Source: Bacillota bacterium (GTDB lineage Bacteria > Bacillota > Dehalobacteriia > UBA4068 > UBA4997). Taken from it: DNA of 64,000 nt. The notes below the pieces were generated by a model, which saw only the letters and a program-made list of their open reading frames with translations, ran no database searches and was not told where the DNA came from. Positions 1-6,664 of this stretch are shown in pieces; position 1 is the first letter of the stretch, and each line of letters starts with the position of its first letter. The translations under genes were made by a program, and so were the position numbers. The DNA lies in NCBI GenBank assembly GCA_021771915.1, contig JAETNY010000002.1:1-64000 (forward strand). Reading direction: 5' to 3'.

Positions 1-367
1 CATCGCTTACACCAATAATACCAGTTTCATCATATACCATATTACCATAGCGCAGATTATCATTAACCAATGGTACAAAGGGCGTAAAGGCGTCATATAA
101 ATCCTTATCTGCCTCTATAACGCGCAGTAAATCCATTTCATTAAAGCTTTGCTTGGATTCAGCGCGCATAAACACACTTACAAACACCATGTCACGACTA
201 TACTGCTGATAAATACCATCTATTCTTTTCAACATGCCCTGCCCTACACATAAAATTGTAAAAATGGCAGCCACGGCAATAATAAACCCAAGCATACTTT
301 GCCAAAATCGTGCCCGATTAACATGCATATTTTTCAGCGCTATATTGAATATCTGGCTTATATTCAT
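1..367 (-). CDS. MacB/FtsX-type ABC transporter permease, N-terminal part (runs off window)
   Basis: This is the first 122 codons of a membrane protein that continues beyond the left edge. It opens MNISQIFNIALKNMHVNRAR and is followed by a hydrophobic helix (about residues 27-47, FIIAVAAIFTILCVG). It then enters a soluble region (VFVSVFMRAES), which is the layout of the MacB periplasmic-core permease family, where an N-terminal helix precedes a large extracytoplasmic domain. Such permeases pair with an ATPase to export peptides or lipoproteins, or to drive mechanotransmission. The ATG lies 2 nt past the stop of the XRE regulator, so the two are probably translated together. The substrate is unknown and the ATPase is not in view. 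Confidence 0.75.
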   Translation of the reverse strand, partial: MNISQIFNIALKNMHVNRARFWQSMLGFIIAVAAIFTILCVGQGMLKRIDGIYQQYSRDMVFVSVFMRAESKQSFNEMDLLRVIEADKDLYDAFTPFVPLVNDNLRYGNMVYDETGIIGVSD

Positions 368-369
368 AA

Positions 370-1068
370 TCAGTCCGCCTCTCTATTATTTTTAGTGTTC
401 TCCAAAAGATTATCAATGGCCTGAAAGTAGACCTGATAGCCTGCAATAGTAAAAAACAGGAGTATTATGCTGAACAAAAGCGGAAAAAGAAATATGCCGC
501 TCAAAAAAATACAATTATTATATAAAATAAAACATAAAATCAAAAAGATAATGCCAAAATACAATAACCAATTACGCTTATGAGAAATTAAACGTAATAT
601 TAAACCAAATACAAAAAGCAATACCGAACATATAAGCAGGGCAAAAGGCAAATTGTTCTCCCCCTGCTCTATCTCTGACCAGGAAATGCCTGGTGGAATA
701 ATTATCATACTTATCATTATTGGCATTAATATAACCAAGGCAGTAAGTCCCATACCCTCAAGCAGCCAGCAACTTTTTCTGATATCTCGTACATTACTAA
801 TCAAACGCATTGTTTGAAGAAGCTGCTCATCGGCCCCACGTTTATATTCTGCTTCAGCAAAGCGCTGCCCGGCGATTAATTCATTAACACTAACACCAAG
901 CCGCGCCGCCAATTCCGGCAACACAGCCAAATCCGGCATATAATTACCATTCTCCCAACGGGAAACGGTTTTATTGGTTACGCCCAAATCACCTCCCAAT
1001 TCTGCCTGCGTCAATCCATGTTCCCTTCGCAGTTCAGCAATAAATCTGCCAATTTTTATCTGGTCCAT
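370..1068 (-). CDS. XRE-family transcriptional regulator with membrane C-terminus
   Basis: The protein begins MDQIKIGRFIAELRREHGLT, a Cro/C1-type helix-turn-helix (about residues 7-60; LTQAELGGDLGVTNKTVSRWENG is the recognition region). It continues with a charged linker and four or five hydrophobic stretches (about residues 105-220), so it is a membrane-tethered DNA-binding protein. I chose the ATG at 1068 because a GGAGG site lies 8 nt upstream; the frame is open to 1095. It is immediately followed by the permease gene at 367. Two direct repeats upstream (1132-1187) could be its own operator. Proteins of this build often control an adjacent transporter; the signal is unknown. Confidence 0.85.
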   Translation of the reverse strand: MDQIKIGRFIAELRREHGLTQAELGGDLGVTNKTVSRWENGNYMPDLAVLPELAARLGVSVNELIAGQRFAEAEYKRGADEQLLQTMRLISNVRDIRKSCWLLEGMGLTALVILMPIMISMIIIPPGISWSEIEQGENNLPFALLICSVLLFVFGLILRLISHKRNWLLYFGIIFLILCFILYNNCIFLSGIFLFPLLFSIILLFFTIAGYQVYFQAIDNLLENTKNNREAD

Positions 1069-1131
1069 TTTCATAGCCTCCAAATCTCTTCTCAACCATA
1101 ATTATAGCTAATATGATATTTTTTTGTATTC

Positions 1132-1187
1132 CCCATAAATAGCGAAAATAATTTTTTTCAAATTTTATATTACCCACAAATAGCGAA
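1132..1187. promoter_or_regulatory. Pair of 15-base direct repeats upstream of the XRE gene, candidate operator
   Basis: CCCATAAATAGCGAA (1132-1146) and CCCACAAATAGCGAA (1173-1187) differ at one base and start 41 bases apart, close to four helical turns. They lie upstream of a TATAAT-like -10 on the minus strand (1101-1106) that has no good -35 hexamer. The spacing on one DNA face and the position suggest binding sites for the XRE regulator itself. This is inference. Confidence 0.4.
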
Positions 1188-1296
1188 TTGCCTGCTAAAA
1201 CCGGTTATAACAACATTGTAAACAAAAAACTGATGAATAAAGCATGAAAAAACCTCTCATGTATCCACCAGCTTAAACCATGTTTTAAGTGTAATA

Positions 1297-1812
1297 TCAA
1301 TTATAAGTCAAATTCCAATTATAGTAATTATCCAGCAAATAAGCGTCCAGAATATAATCCTCTTTGCTTATATCTACTGTAATATTTTTTATAACCCGAC
1401 CATTTTCGGTAATCTGTAATGTATATTGGCTATATTTATTCTCCGGGTTCTGGCCAAAAACAACATAATGCTTGTTGTTCACCCAAATATCAACATCATC
1501 TCTAAAAATCATGCTGCCGCCGATACTTTCATTATCCTCAAAAGCAAATACTCGCAAAGCATCATTTGACCAACCCAGATAATAAAAAAAATGATGCCCA
1601 AGTTCAACTTTTTTACAAAAATCAAAACCACCAACACCAGCATATTGTATTGTCAGGCTTTCCATATTCTGTTGATTATATTTTTGCGCCTGCAATTCGG
1701 CTATCTCATAATTGAAGTAATAATTACCGGACGGTTGTCTGACCAGACCAAAGCAGCAGATTGCCAAAAATAATATAAGTATTAAACCCCATGCCGCTTT
1801 TTTATTTTGCAT
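1297..1812 (-). CDS. Membrane-anchored protein of unknown function
   Basis: The 171-residue product starts MQNKKAAWGLILILFLAICC, a single N-terminal membrane helix or uncleaved signal. The rest is a hydrophilic, beta-rich domain with many Tyr, Asn and acidic residues. I do not recognise a family. The ATG at 1812 is preferred over the GTG at 1821, because GGGGG lies 10 nt before the ATG and only 1 nt before the GTG. A good promoter (1843-1872) faces it. It is divergent from the BlaI/M56 operon, and the two -35 elements are about 27 bp apart, so the BlaI-type repressor might also affect it. Confidence 0.6.
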   Translation of the reverse strand: MQNKKAAWGLILILFLAICCFGLVRQPSGNYYFNYEIAELQAQKYNQQNMESLTIQYAGVGGFDFCKKVELGHHFFYYLGWSNDALRVFAFEDNESIGGSMIFRDDVDIWVNNKHYVVFGQNPENKYSQYTLQITENGRVIKNITVDISKEDYILDAYLLDNYYNWNLTYN

Positions 1813-1842
1813 ATCGCTCACACCCCCACTATTTTTTACTTA

Positions 1843-1872
1843 ATTATATATCTATTCTGCTCAAATAGTCAA
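1843..1872 (-). promoter_or_regulatory. Promoter of the 1297-1812 gene
   Basis: On the minus strand, TTGACT (1867-1872), an 18-base spacer and TATAAT (1843-1848) form a sigma-A-type promoter. It would start transcription about 20-25 nt ahead of the ATG at 1812. Confidence 0.6.
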
Positions 1873-1899
1873 GTAACAAAATATTTTATCTTAGACCTA

Positions 1900-1928
1900 T
1901 TGACATTTAGCCTACAATATGTTATCAT
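1900..1928 (+). promoter_or_regulatory. Promoter of the blaI-M56-AraC operon
   Basis: TTGACA (1900-1905), a 17-base spacer and TATCAT (1923-1928) form a strong sigma-A promoter. The spacer and -10 lie inside the left arm of the 1906-1956 operator, so repressor binding would directly exclude RNA polymerase. Confidence 0.75.
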
Positions 1929-1956
1929 AAATTTAGATAACATATTGTAGGCTAAA
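1906..1956. promoter_or_regulatory. BlaI/MecI-type operator, 21-base inverted repeat
   Basis: Two perfectly complementary 21-base arms (1906-1926 and 1936-1956) flank a 9-base centre. Each arm contains TACAATATGTTA or its complement, resembling the TACA-n-TGTA half-site pairs bound by BlaI/MecI dimers. The element covers the spacer, the -10 and the predicted start site of the promoter at 1900-1928 and sits directly before the blaI-like gene, which indicates autorepression. The Shine-Dalgarno site AAGGAG follows it. Confidence 0.75.
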
Positions 1957-1969
1957 AGGAGATGTTGTT

Positions 1970-2365
1970 ATGCTACAAAAAAAATTTATCCAACAGGTTT
2001 CAGATTCTGAATTAACACTGCTGCAAATTATCTGGGCAGAAGGCGGCAAAGCGCTTTATGCTACAATTATGGAACAGCTGGCGGCAAACGGCAACAGCTG
2101 GCAAAAAAATACCGTTATCACTCTGCTTTCCCGACTTGTTGAAAAGGGTTTGCTGCAAACCAGTAAAATCGGCCGCCGCAACGAATACACCGCCATTGTA
2201 ACCGAAGCGGATTATCAGGCGGCGCAGGCGCAAACATTATTAAACAAACTTTATGCCGGCAATGCAAAGGGGCTGGTATCCACACTGATACAGCAGGAAA
2301 TGCTTTCTGCCAAAGATTATGAGGAGTTGCGAAAGTTCTGGGCGCAGGAGCGTGAATTGAAATGA
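1970..2365 (+). CDS. BlaI/MecI-family transcriptional repressor
   Basis: The 131-residue protein has the usual length and winged-helix start of the family (SDSELTLLQIIWAEGG, then NTVITLLSRLVEKGLL, about residues 11-70). Its helical C-terminal dimerisation part ends in LSAKDYEELRKFWAQ. Family members bind dyad operators as dimers and are inactivated by proteolysis when the partner M56 protease senses its ligand. AAGGAG lies 10 nt before the ATG. The stop overlaps the start of the M56 gene by 4 nt (ATGA), so the pair is co-translated. The operator 1906-1956 is the probable target. The inducing signal is not evident; I see no beta-lactamase nearby. Confidence 0.92.
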   Translation: MLQKKFIQQVSDSELTLLQIIWAEGGKALYATIMEQLAANGNSWQKNTVITLLSRLVEKGLLQTSKIGRRNEYTAIVTEADYQAAQAQTLLNKLYAGNAKGLVSTLIQQEMLSAKDYEELRKFWAQERELK

Positions 2366-4290
2366 ATGAAATTTTTAAAATCATCTTATCTCTTTCGCTT
2401 TCCGGTTCAATTTTGATTTTAATTTTGCTGCTTGGCAAACCATTTCTGCGCAAATATTTTAGCCAACGCTGGTATTATTACACCTGGCTAATAGTCATTG
2501 CCAGACTGCTACTGCCCTTTGCCCCGAAGAACAATCTGATAAACGCCTGCTTTAACCTCAAACAACCAAATGCCATCATGCCCTATATAGAAAATATTGA
2601 ACATTACCCATCCCCTATTCCAGCACTTAGTGGTAAGCTTTTAACTTCCACCACCGCAGTGCCACACCTAACCTCCAACCTGTTACTGCCCGATTTTCTG
2701 GCTTATCTCTGGTTAATTTGGCTTGGAATTGCTCTGTTGCTACTCATTTACAAAATAACTGCTTATCAAAACTTTGTTAAATATGTGCATGCCGGCCAAA
2801 GCCAGGTTAATGATGTACAAATTTTGGATAGATTGACCCAAATTGCCACCCAAAATGGTATCAAACGGCCTGTCGAATTAGCAATTAATCCCATGCTGGC
2901 CACACCGCTGCTTATTGGCCTGCGCAAACCAACTATTGTTATGCCGTCAATAAAGCAGACCGTCACCGACTTTGATTATACAGTCAAACATGAATTAATT
3001 CATTACAAACGGTATGATATAATTTATAAATGGTTATTACAGCTGACAGTTTGCCTGCACTGGTTTAATCCACTAATCTGGTTAATGCAAAAAGAAATAA
3101 ATCGGGCATGTGAATTGTCCTGTGACGAAGCGGTAATTTACCATTTGAATATTACCGAACGCCGCGCTTATGGCGACGCACTGCTGCATGCTATGGAATA
3201 TAGCGGAAATTGGCAAAATTCCACAGCCGCTATAAATTTTAATGATAACATCAAATTATTAAAAGAAAGGTTGAGAGCAATTATGCGTTTTAAGAAAAAA
3301 TCTCCTGTTATAACTGTTTTCTCTCTGTTGCTGACTGCATTATTTGTGATAGGAGCCACCACAGCAGGGGCTTACACAATAAAAGATTTTTATAACGACG
3401 ATTACGATTACGATTATAAAATAACCAAAGCGTATCTTGAACAAACATATACAGATAATAATGTTGCCCAATTTGCAGCAAATATCTATGGTATGACAGC
3501 TGAAAACCCACTCATTAATTATTTTGCAGAAAAGGCCTATAATGACGGTAAAACAAATTTCTTTTCTATCATTGCCCACAGCATGAACCAGAAACAGTTG
3601 GATAGTTGGCTGGAGCGTACTGCTAAGGACAAGACAAACAGTTTTCATGCCATACTACTGAAACTCAGCGGTCAGGAAACAGAATTGAATTCCTGGTTAG
3701 ATAAAATGGAACAGCAGCGTTTATCAGAATATGCAGAACTTGGCATTACACAACAAGATGGTCAATTCTATTATCAAGGGCAATTACTGCGTATTTTGCT
3801 GGATATACATACTAATGATTATTCCTGTGTTACTCTGCAAACCAATCCCAACGGTACATTGGCCATTAAAATCACGCGTGATGCGAACGAGAATATATTA
3901 AGTTTCGGTTATATGACAGAAACAGAGATAAACGAATTATTTGGCGATGATTTTGAAAAAGTTTCAACCGAACCGGCTGCTAAACCACTCTTCGACGTTC
4001 AAAATCTTACTTTCGATGAACTGCCTGATGATGTGCTTAAATTAATGGATAAATGCAGTATACGCGAATGGTATTTAATTCACGCTAATGGCCGACAATA
4101 TATCCGCTATAACGGTTTTGCCTGGAATTTTGCCTATCAGCCGATACAAACCACAGACGGCTGGCAGATTAATATTGTTAAGCTTAATAAAAAAGAATAT
4201 GGTAATCTTTTACTGTCCATGCCAGACGGCATGCCGCTGACAGTGTTTTGTGATGGACAAAAAGTGAATTTGGCAGAAATTTATGAATAA
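2362..4290 (+). CDS. M56-family (BlaR1/MecR1-like) membrane metalloprotease sensor
   Basis: The 642-residue protein begins with paired membrane helices (FKIILSLSLSGSILILILLL and the YYTWLIVIARLLLPF region). A cytoplasmic zinc protease domain follows, with HELIH (His210, Glu211, His214) and the downstream zinc-ligand motif NRACELSCDEAV (Glu251). Another helix at about residues 315-335 leads to an extracytoplasmic C-terminal domain of about 300 residues. In BlaR1 that domain is a penicillin-binding serine sensor; here I see no SxxK/SxN set, and the sequence looks unrelated, so the ligand is probably not a beta-lactam. Family members cleave the partner repressor upon signalling. It overlaps the repressor gene by 4 nt and the AraC gene by 8 nt. 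Confidence 0.88.
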   Translation: MNEIFKIILSLSLSGSILILILLLGKPFLRKYFSQRWYYYTWLIVIARLLLPFAPKNNLINACFNLKQPNAIMPYIENIEHYPSPIPALSGKLLTSTTAVPHLTSNLLLPDFLAYLWLIWLGIALLLLIYKITAYQNFVKYVHAGQSQVNDVQILDRLTQIATQNGIKRPVELAINPMLATPLLIGLRKPTIVMPSIKQTVTDFDYTVKHELIHYKRYDIIYKWLLQLTVCLHWFNPLIWLMQKEINRACELSCDEAVIYHLNITERRAYGDALLHAMEYSGNWQNSTAAINFNDNIKLLKERLRAIMRFKKKSPVITVFSLLLTALFVIGATTAGAYTIKDFYNDDYDYDYKITKAYLEQTYTDNNVAQFAANIYGMTAENPLINYFAEKAYNDGKTNFFSIIAHSMNQKQLDSWLERTAKDKTNSFHAILLKLSGQETELNSWLDKMEQQRLSEYAELGITQQDGQFYYQGQLLRILLDIHTNDYSCVTLQTNPNGTLAIKITRDANENILSFGYMTETEINELFGDDFEKVSTEPAAKPLFDVQNLTFDELPDDVLKLMDKCSIREWYLIHANGRQYIRYNGFAWNFAYQPIQTTDGWQINIVKLNKKEYGNLLLSMPDGMPLTVFCDGQKVNLAEIYE

Positions 4291-4912
4291 CATACAATAT
4301 TGGTACAATTCTGCTACCAGACAGGAAATAATTTTTTGCCATAATTCAACCATATCGTACCCATGGCATAATCATAGCTCTATTTTTACAATCGGCCTGC
4401 TGTTAGCCGGAACACTAAATCTGCAAATTGGCAAAACAAATATAACCTGCCTACCAGGATATATTTTCATCATTCCGCCTTATCTTCCTCACCGACTAAC
4501 AGCCAATCAACCATACACCATGCTTACCATTTGTCTGCCAAATACCCAAACGAACATTTTCAACGCCAATACCAACAAACTATGGTTTGAATTAACCGAA
4601 CAAATAAAAAAACAACCGGAACAAGCATTAAACCTTGATGAAATGGCTCAGACTGTATATCTCAGTAAATATCATTTTCTGCGTTGCTTTAAGCAAACAG
4701 TTGGTTTAACACCACACCAGTTTCAACTGCAAAACCGCGTGCGTAAAGCACAAAGAATGTTAAACCAGCATACCGGCATAACAGAAGTGGCTTTAGCCAC
4801 CGGTTTTTGTGACCAAAGCCATTTCATCAGGCAATTTAAAAAACATTTGGGTTTAACACCAAGCGCCTATCAGGCCGCATATCATCAGCTTTCTAGCTCT
4901 GCGCCGGCATAA
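4283..4912 (+). CDS. AraC-family transcriptional regulator
   Basis: The 209-residue protein has a short N-terminal cupin ligand-binding fold (WHNHSSIFTIGLLLAG through PGYIFIIPPYLPHRL, about residues 27-75). It has a C-terminal pair of AraC helix-turn-helices (about residues 110-205; MAQTVYLSKYHFLRCFKQTVG and ITEVALATGFCDQSHFIRQFK). Its start overlaps the end of the M56 gene by 8 nt, so it is the third gene of the repressor-sensor operon, an unusual partner for a BlaI/M56 pair. It converges with, and overlaps by 20 nt, the cupin gene on the other strand, which may be related functionally. The effector is unknown. Confidence 0.9.
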   Translation: MNNIQYWYNSATRQEIIFCHNSTISYPWHNHSSIFTIGLLLAGTLNLQIGKTNITCLPGYIFIIPPYLPHRLTANQPYTMLTICLPNTQTNIFNANTNKLWFELTEQIKKQPEQALNLDEMAQTVYLSKYHFLRCFKQTVGLTPHQFQLQNRVRKAQRMLNQHTGITEVALATGFCDQSHFIRQFKKHLGLTPSAYQAAYHQLSSSAPA

Positions 4913-5288
4913 ATTTGGCAAACAAATATAAACCATCTGACCCAGCCCAAACCTCATGCGCCACTTTCGGCGGCATAATAGAAATTACCCCAGGCGCATA
5001 GGCAATTTTCTCATCATTATTAATACAAAAACCACTACCGGCAATCACTTCATGCGTTTCAAGCTGTTCCGCATGTATGTGATTGCCAATTTTTTTATTT
5101 GGGGCAATACACACCAAATGATAACTGAACTGCCCGGCCGTCTGCTCGCCATTAATCAATGTTTTTAATTGCACACCATCAAATGTTGAGTGTACGCTCC
5201 AGGGAATATCCGCAAACGCTGCATTCTTATCCGGTGTACAAAAGCTGCCTTTTTGACTGAATTGCTCAAACAAATCCTGAAAAATCAT
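4893..5288 (-). CDS. Small cupin-domain protein
   Basis: The 131-residue protein has a single cupin barrel. The motif GNHIHAEQLETHEVIAGSG carries the metal-binding His-x-His and Glu, and the second motif is PGVISIMPPKVAHEV. Such single-domain cupins bind a metal and either a small ligand or a substrate; the actual role cannot be told. The ATG at 5288 is chosen because AAGGAG lies 8 nt upstream; the longer frame starts with a GTG that overlaps the Shine-Dalgarno site. Its last 20 nt overlap the end of the AraC gene on the opposite strand. Confidence 0.85.
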   Translation of the reverse strand: MIFQDLFEQFSQKGSFCTPDKNAAFADIPWSVHSTFDGVQLKTLINGEQTAGQFSYHLVCIAPNKKIGNHIHAEQLETHEVIAGSGFCINNDEKIAYAPGVISIMPPKVAHEVWAGSDGLYLFAKFMPAQS

Positions 5289-5372
5289 TTTTTTCACTCC
5301 TTAATTATTGATTATAACATCATAATACAACAATTAAAAAGTTTTAGCTTGTACAAAATTGCTGTTTCAAAA

Positions 5373-6161
5373 CTAATCTGCAAATTTTTCAAAGGATTCG
5401 GTTTGCAAAAGCTTACCAGCCACCGCCAAACCATATATTGCCGCTGGTCTGGCCGATTGCAAAGCAACAGCACAAGCTCTCATTGTTGAACCAGTAGTAA
5501 TAATATCATCTAAAAGAATAATATTCTTGCCTGCAAGCTGCTCAATACCATCTTCACAGGCAAATGCCGACTCAACATTACTTTTCCTTTCCTCTGCATT
5601 CAATTTATTCTGCACCTCCGTTGCCTTGACACGCTGCAAAACATTAGACAACACTGGCAAATTAAGAACCTCACCACAGGCTTTCGCTAATAAATCACAC
5701 TGATTATAACCGCGCTGTTTCATTTTTTCAGCATGAAGCGGAACAGGGATAATAACATCTGCTGGCCAACCTGTATGCTGCCAGGCTCTGGCAATTTCCT
5801 GACCTAATGGTTTAGCCAGACGACGCTGCCCATGGTATTTAAGCTGTAAAAGATTTTGACGCATTTGCCCTGCATATGGCGCCAAAGCATTAAAAGCGGC
5901 AATACCCTGAACTTGTGAAGAATGACAAAATCTATGATGCAACGCTAATTGTTCAGGGGTTGCATTACTATGAATAAAAGTTGCGCAATTTGGACAACAA
6001 TTATAAGCAGCCAAATCATGCCGGCAATGCTGGCACAAACCAACTCCCAGCAGCAAATCTGTTGCCGGAATAAGACCACAGCATAACAAACAGTGGTTAG
6101 GGGGCCAAATAAGTTCTATAACATCATCAACAAATTGATAAATAGCCTGCCTAATGCGCAA
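5373..6161 (-). CDS. comF: ComF-family phosphoribosyltransferase-like protein
   Basis: The N-terminus holds a four-cysteine zinc-ribbon-like segment (PPNHCLLC, then CQHC and CCPNC). This is followed by a phosphoribosyltransferase fold with VIIPVPLHAEKMKQRGYNQ and the PRPP loop IILLDDIITTGST. ComF proteins take part in uptake of single-stranded DNA during natural transformation; the biochemical reaction is not established. The frame is open up to a TTG at 6203 inside the upstream gene. I prefer the TTG at 6161 because GAGGG lies about 12 nt upstream and the resulting start (MRIRQAIYQF) fits the family length. No other competence gene is in view. Confidence 0.85.
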   Translation of the reverse strand: MRIRQAIYQFVDDVIELIWPPNHCLLCCGLIPATDLLLGVGLCQHCRHDLAAYNCCPNCATFIHSNATPEQLALHHRFCHSSQVQGIAAFNALAPYAGQMRQNLLQLKYHGQRRLAKPLGQEIARAWQHTGWPADVIIPVPLHAEKMKQRGYNQCDLLAKACGEVLNLPVLSNVLQRVKATEVQNKLNAEERKSNVESAFACEDGIEQLAGKNIILLDDIITTGSTMRACAVALQSARPAAIYGLAVAGKLLQTESFEKFAD

Positions 6162-6178
6162 AATATTACACTTCCCTC

Positions 6179-6580
6179 TTACATGGCCAACAAACGCTGC
6201 CAATCACCATCCGGCTGTTTATTCAGACGATATAAAACGCCGGCGGCACTGATAAAATAAAACTGATAACTCTGGTTCTGACAAAGCCGACGGCATTCGC
6301 CAGCGCTCAACAAAGAAAAACCCCAACGTCCAGCCAGCATATCAAATAGATGCCAATACTCCGTCTGCATCAAATTGCCTGTTTGAGGCAAATAAACATA
6401 CCAATGACGATATTCGGCTGTATAACGCTGCGCAAAAATATATAATGCCTGTTCCATGCGTGTTGTTGGCAAATCATAAGCCACAAGTAAAACCGCACAA
6501 TGCTGGTTTTGATGCCGCCGCAACACACTAACCGCACAAAGCAAAATCAAAAATACACCAATTATAAAAAACAACAGCAT
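6179..6580 (-). CDS. Small membrane-anchored protein of unknown function
   Basis: The 133-residue product has one N-terminal transmembrane helix (LLFFIIGVFLILLCAVSVL). A cytoplasmic domain of about 110 residues follows, containing a beta strand AVLLVAYDLP and many aromatic residues. GGGGAGGG lies 6 nt before the ATG. It is 17 nt upstream of the comF start, so the two are probably co-transcribed. I do not recognise a family. Confidence 0.6.
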   Translation of the reverse strand: MLLFFIIGVFLILLCAVSVLRRHQNQHCAVLLVAYDLPTTRMEQALYIFAQRYTAEYRHWYVYLPQTGNLMQTEYWHLFDMLAGRWGFSLLSAGECRRLCQNQSYQFYFISAAGVLYRLNKQPDGDWQRLLAM

Positions 6581-6664
6581 ATACAGCCCTCCCCAACATT
6601 TTTATAGCTGTATATGCTGCTGACAAACTATTTTGTGCCTGTCAATTAAATAAATATCTGACAA

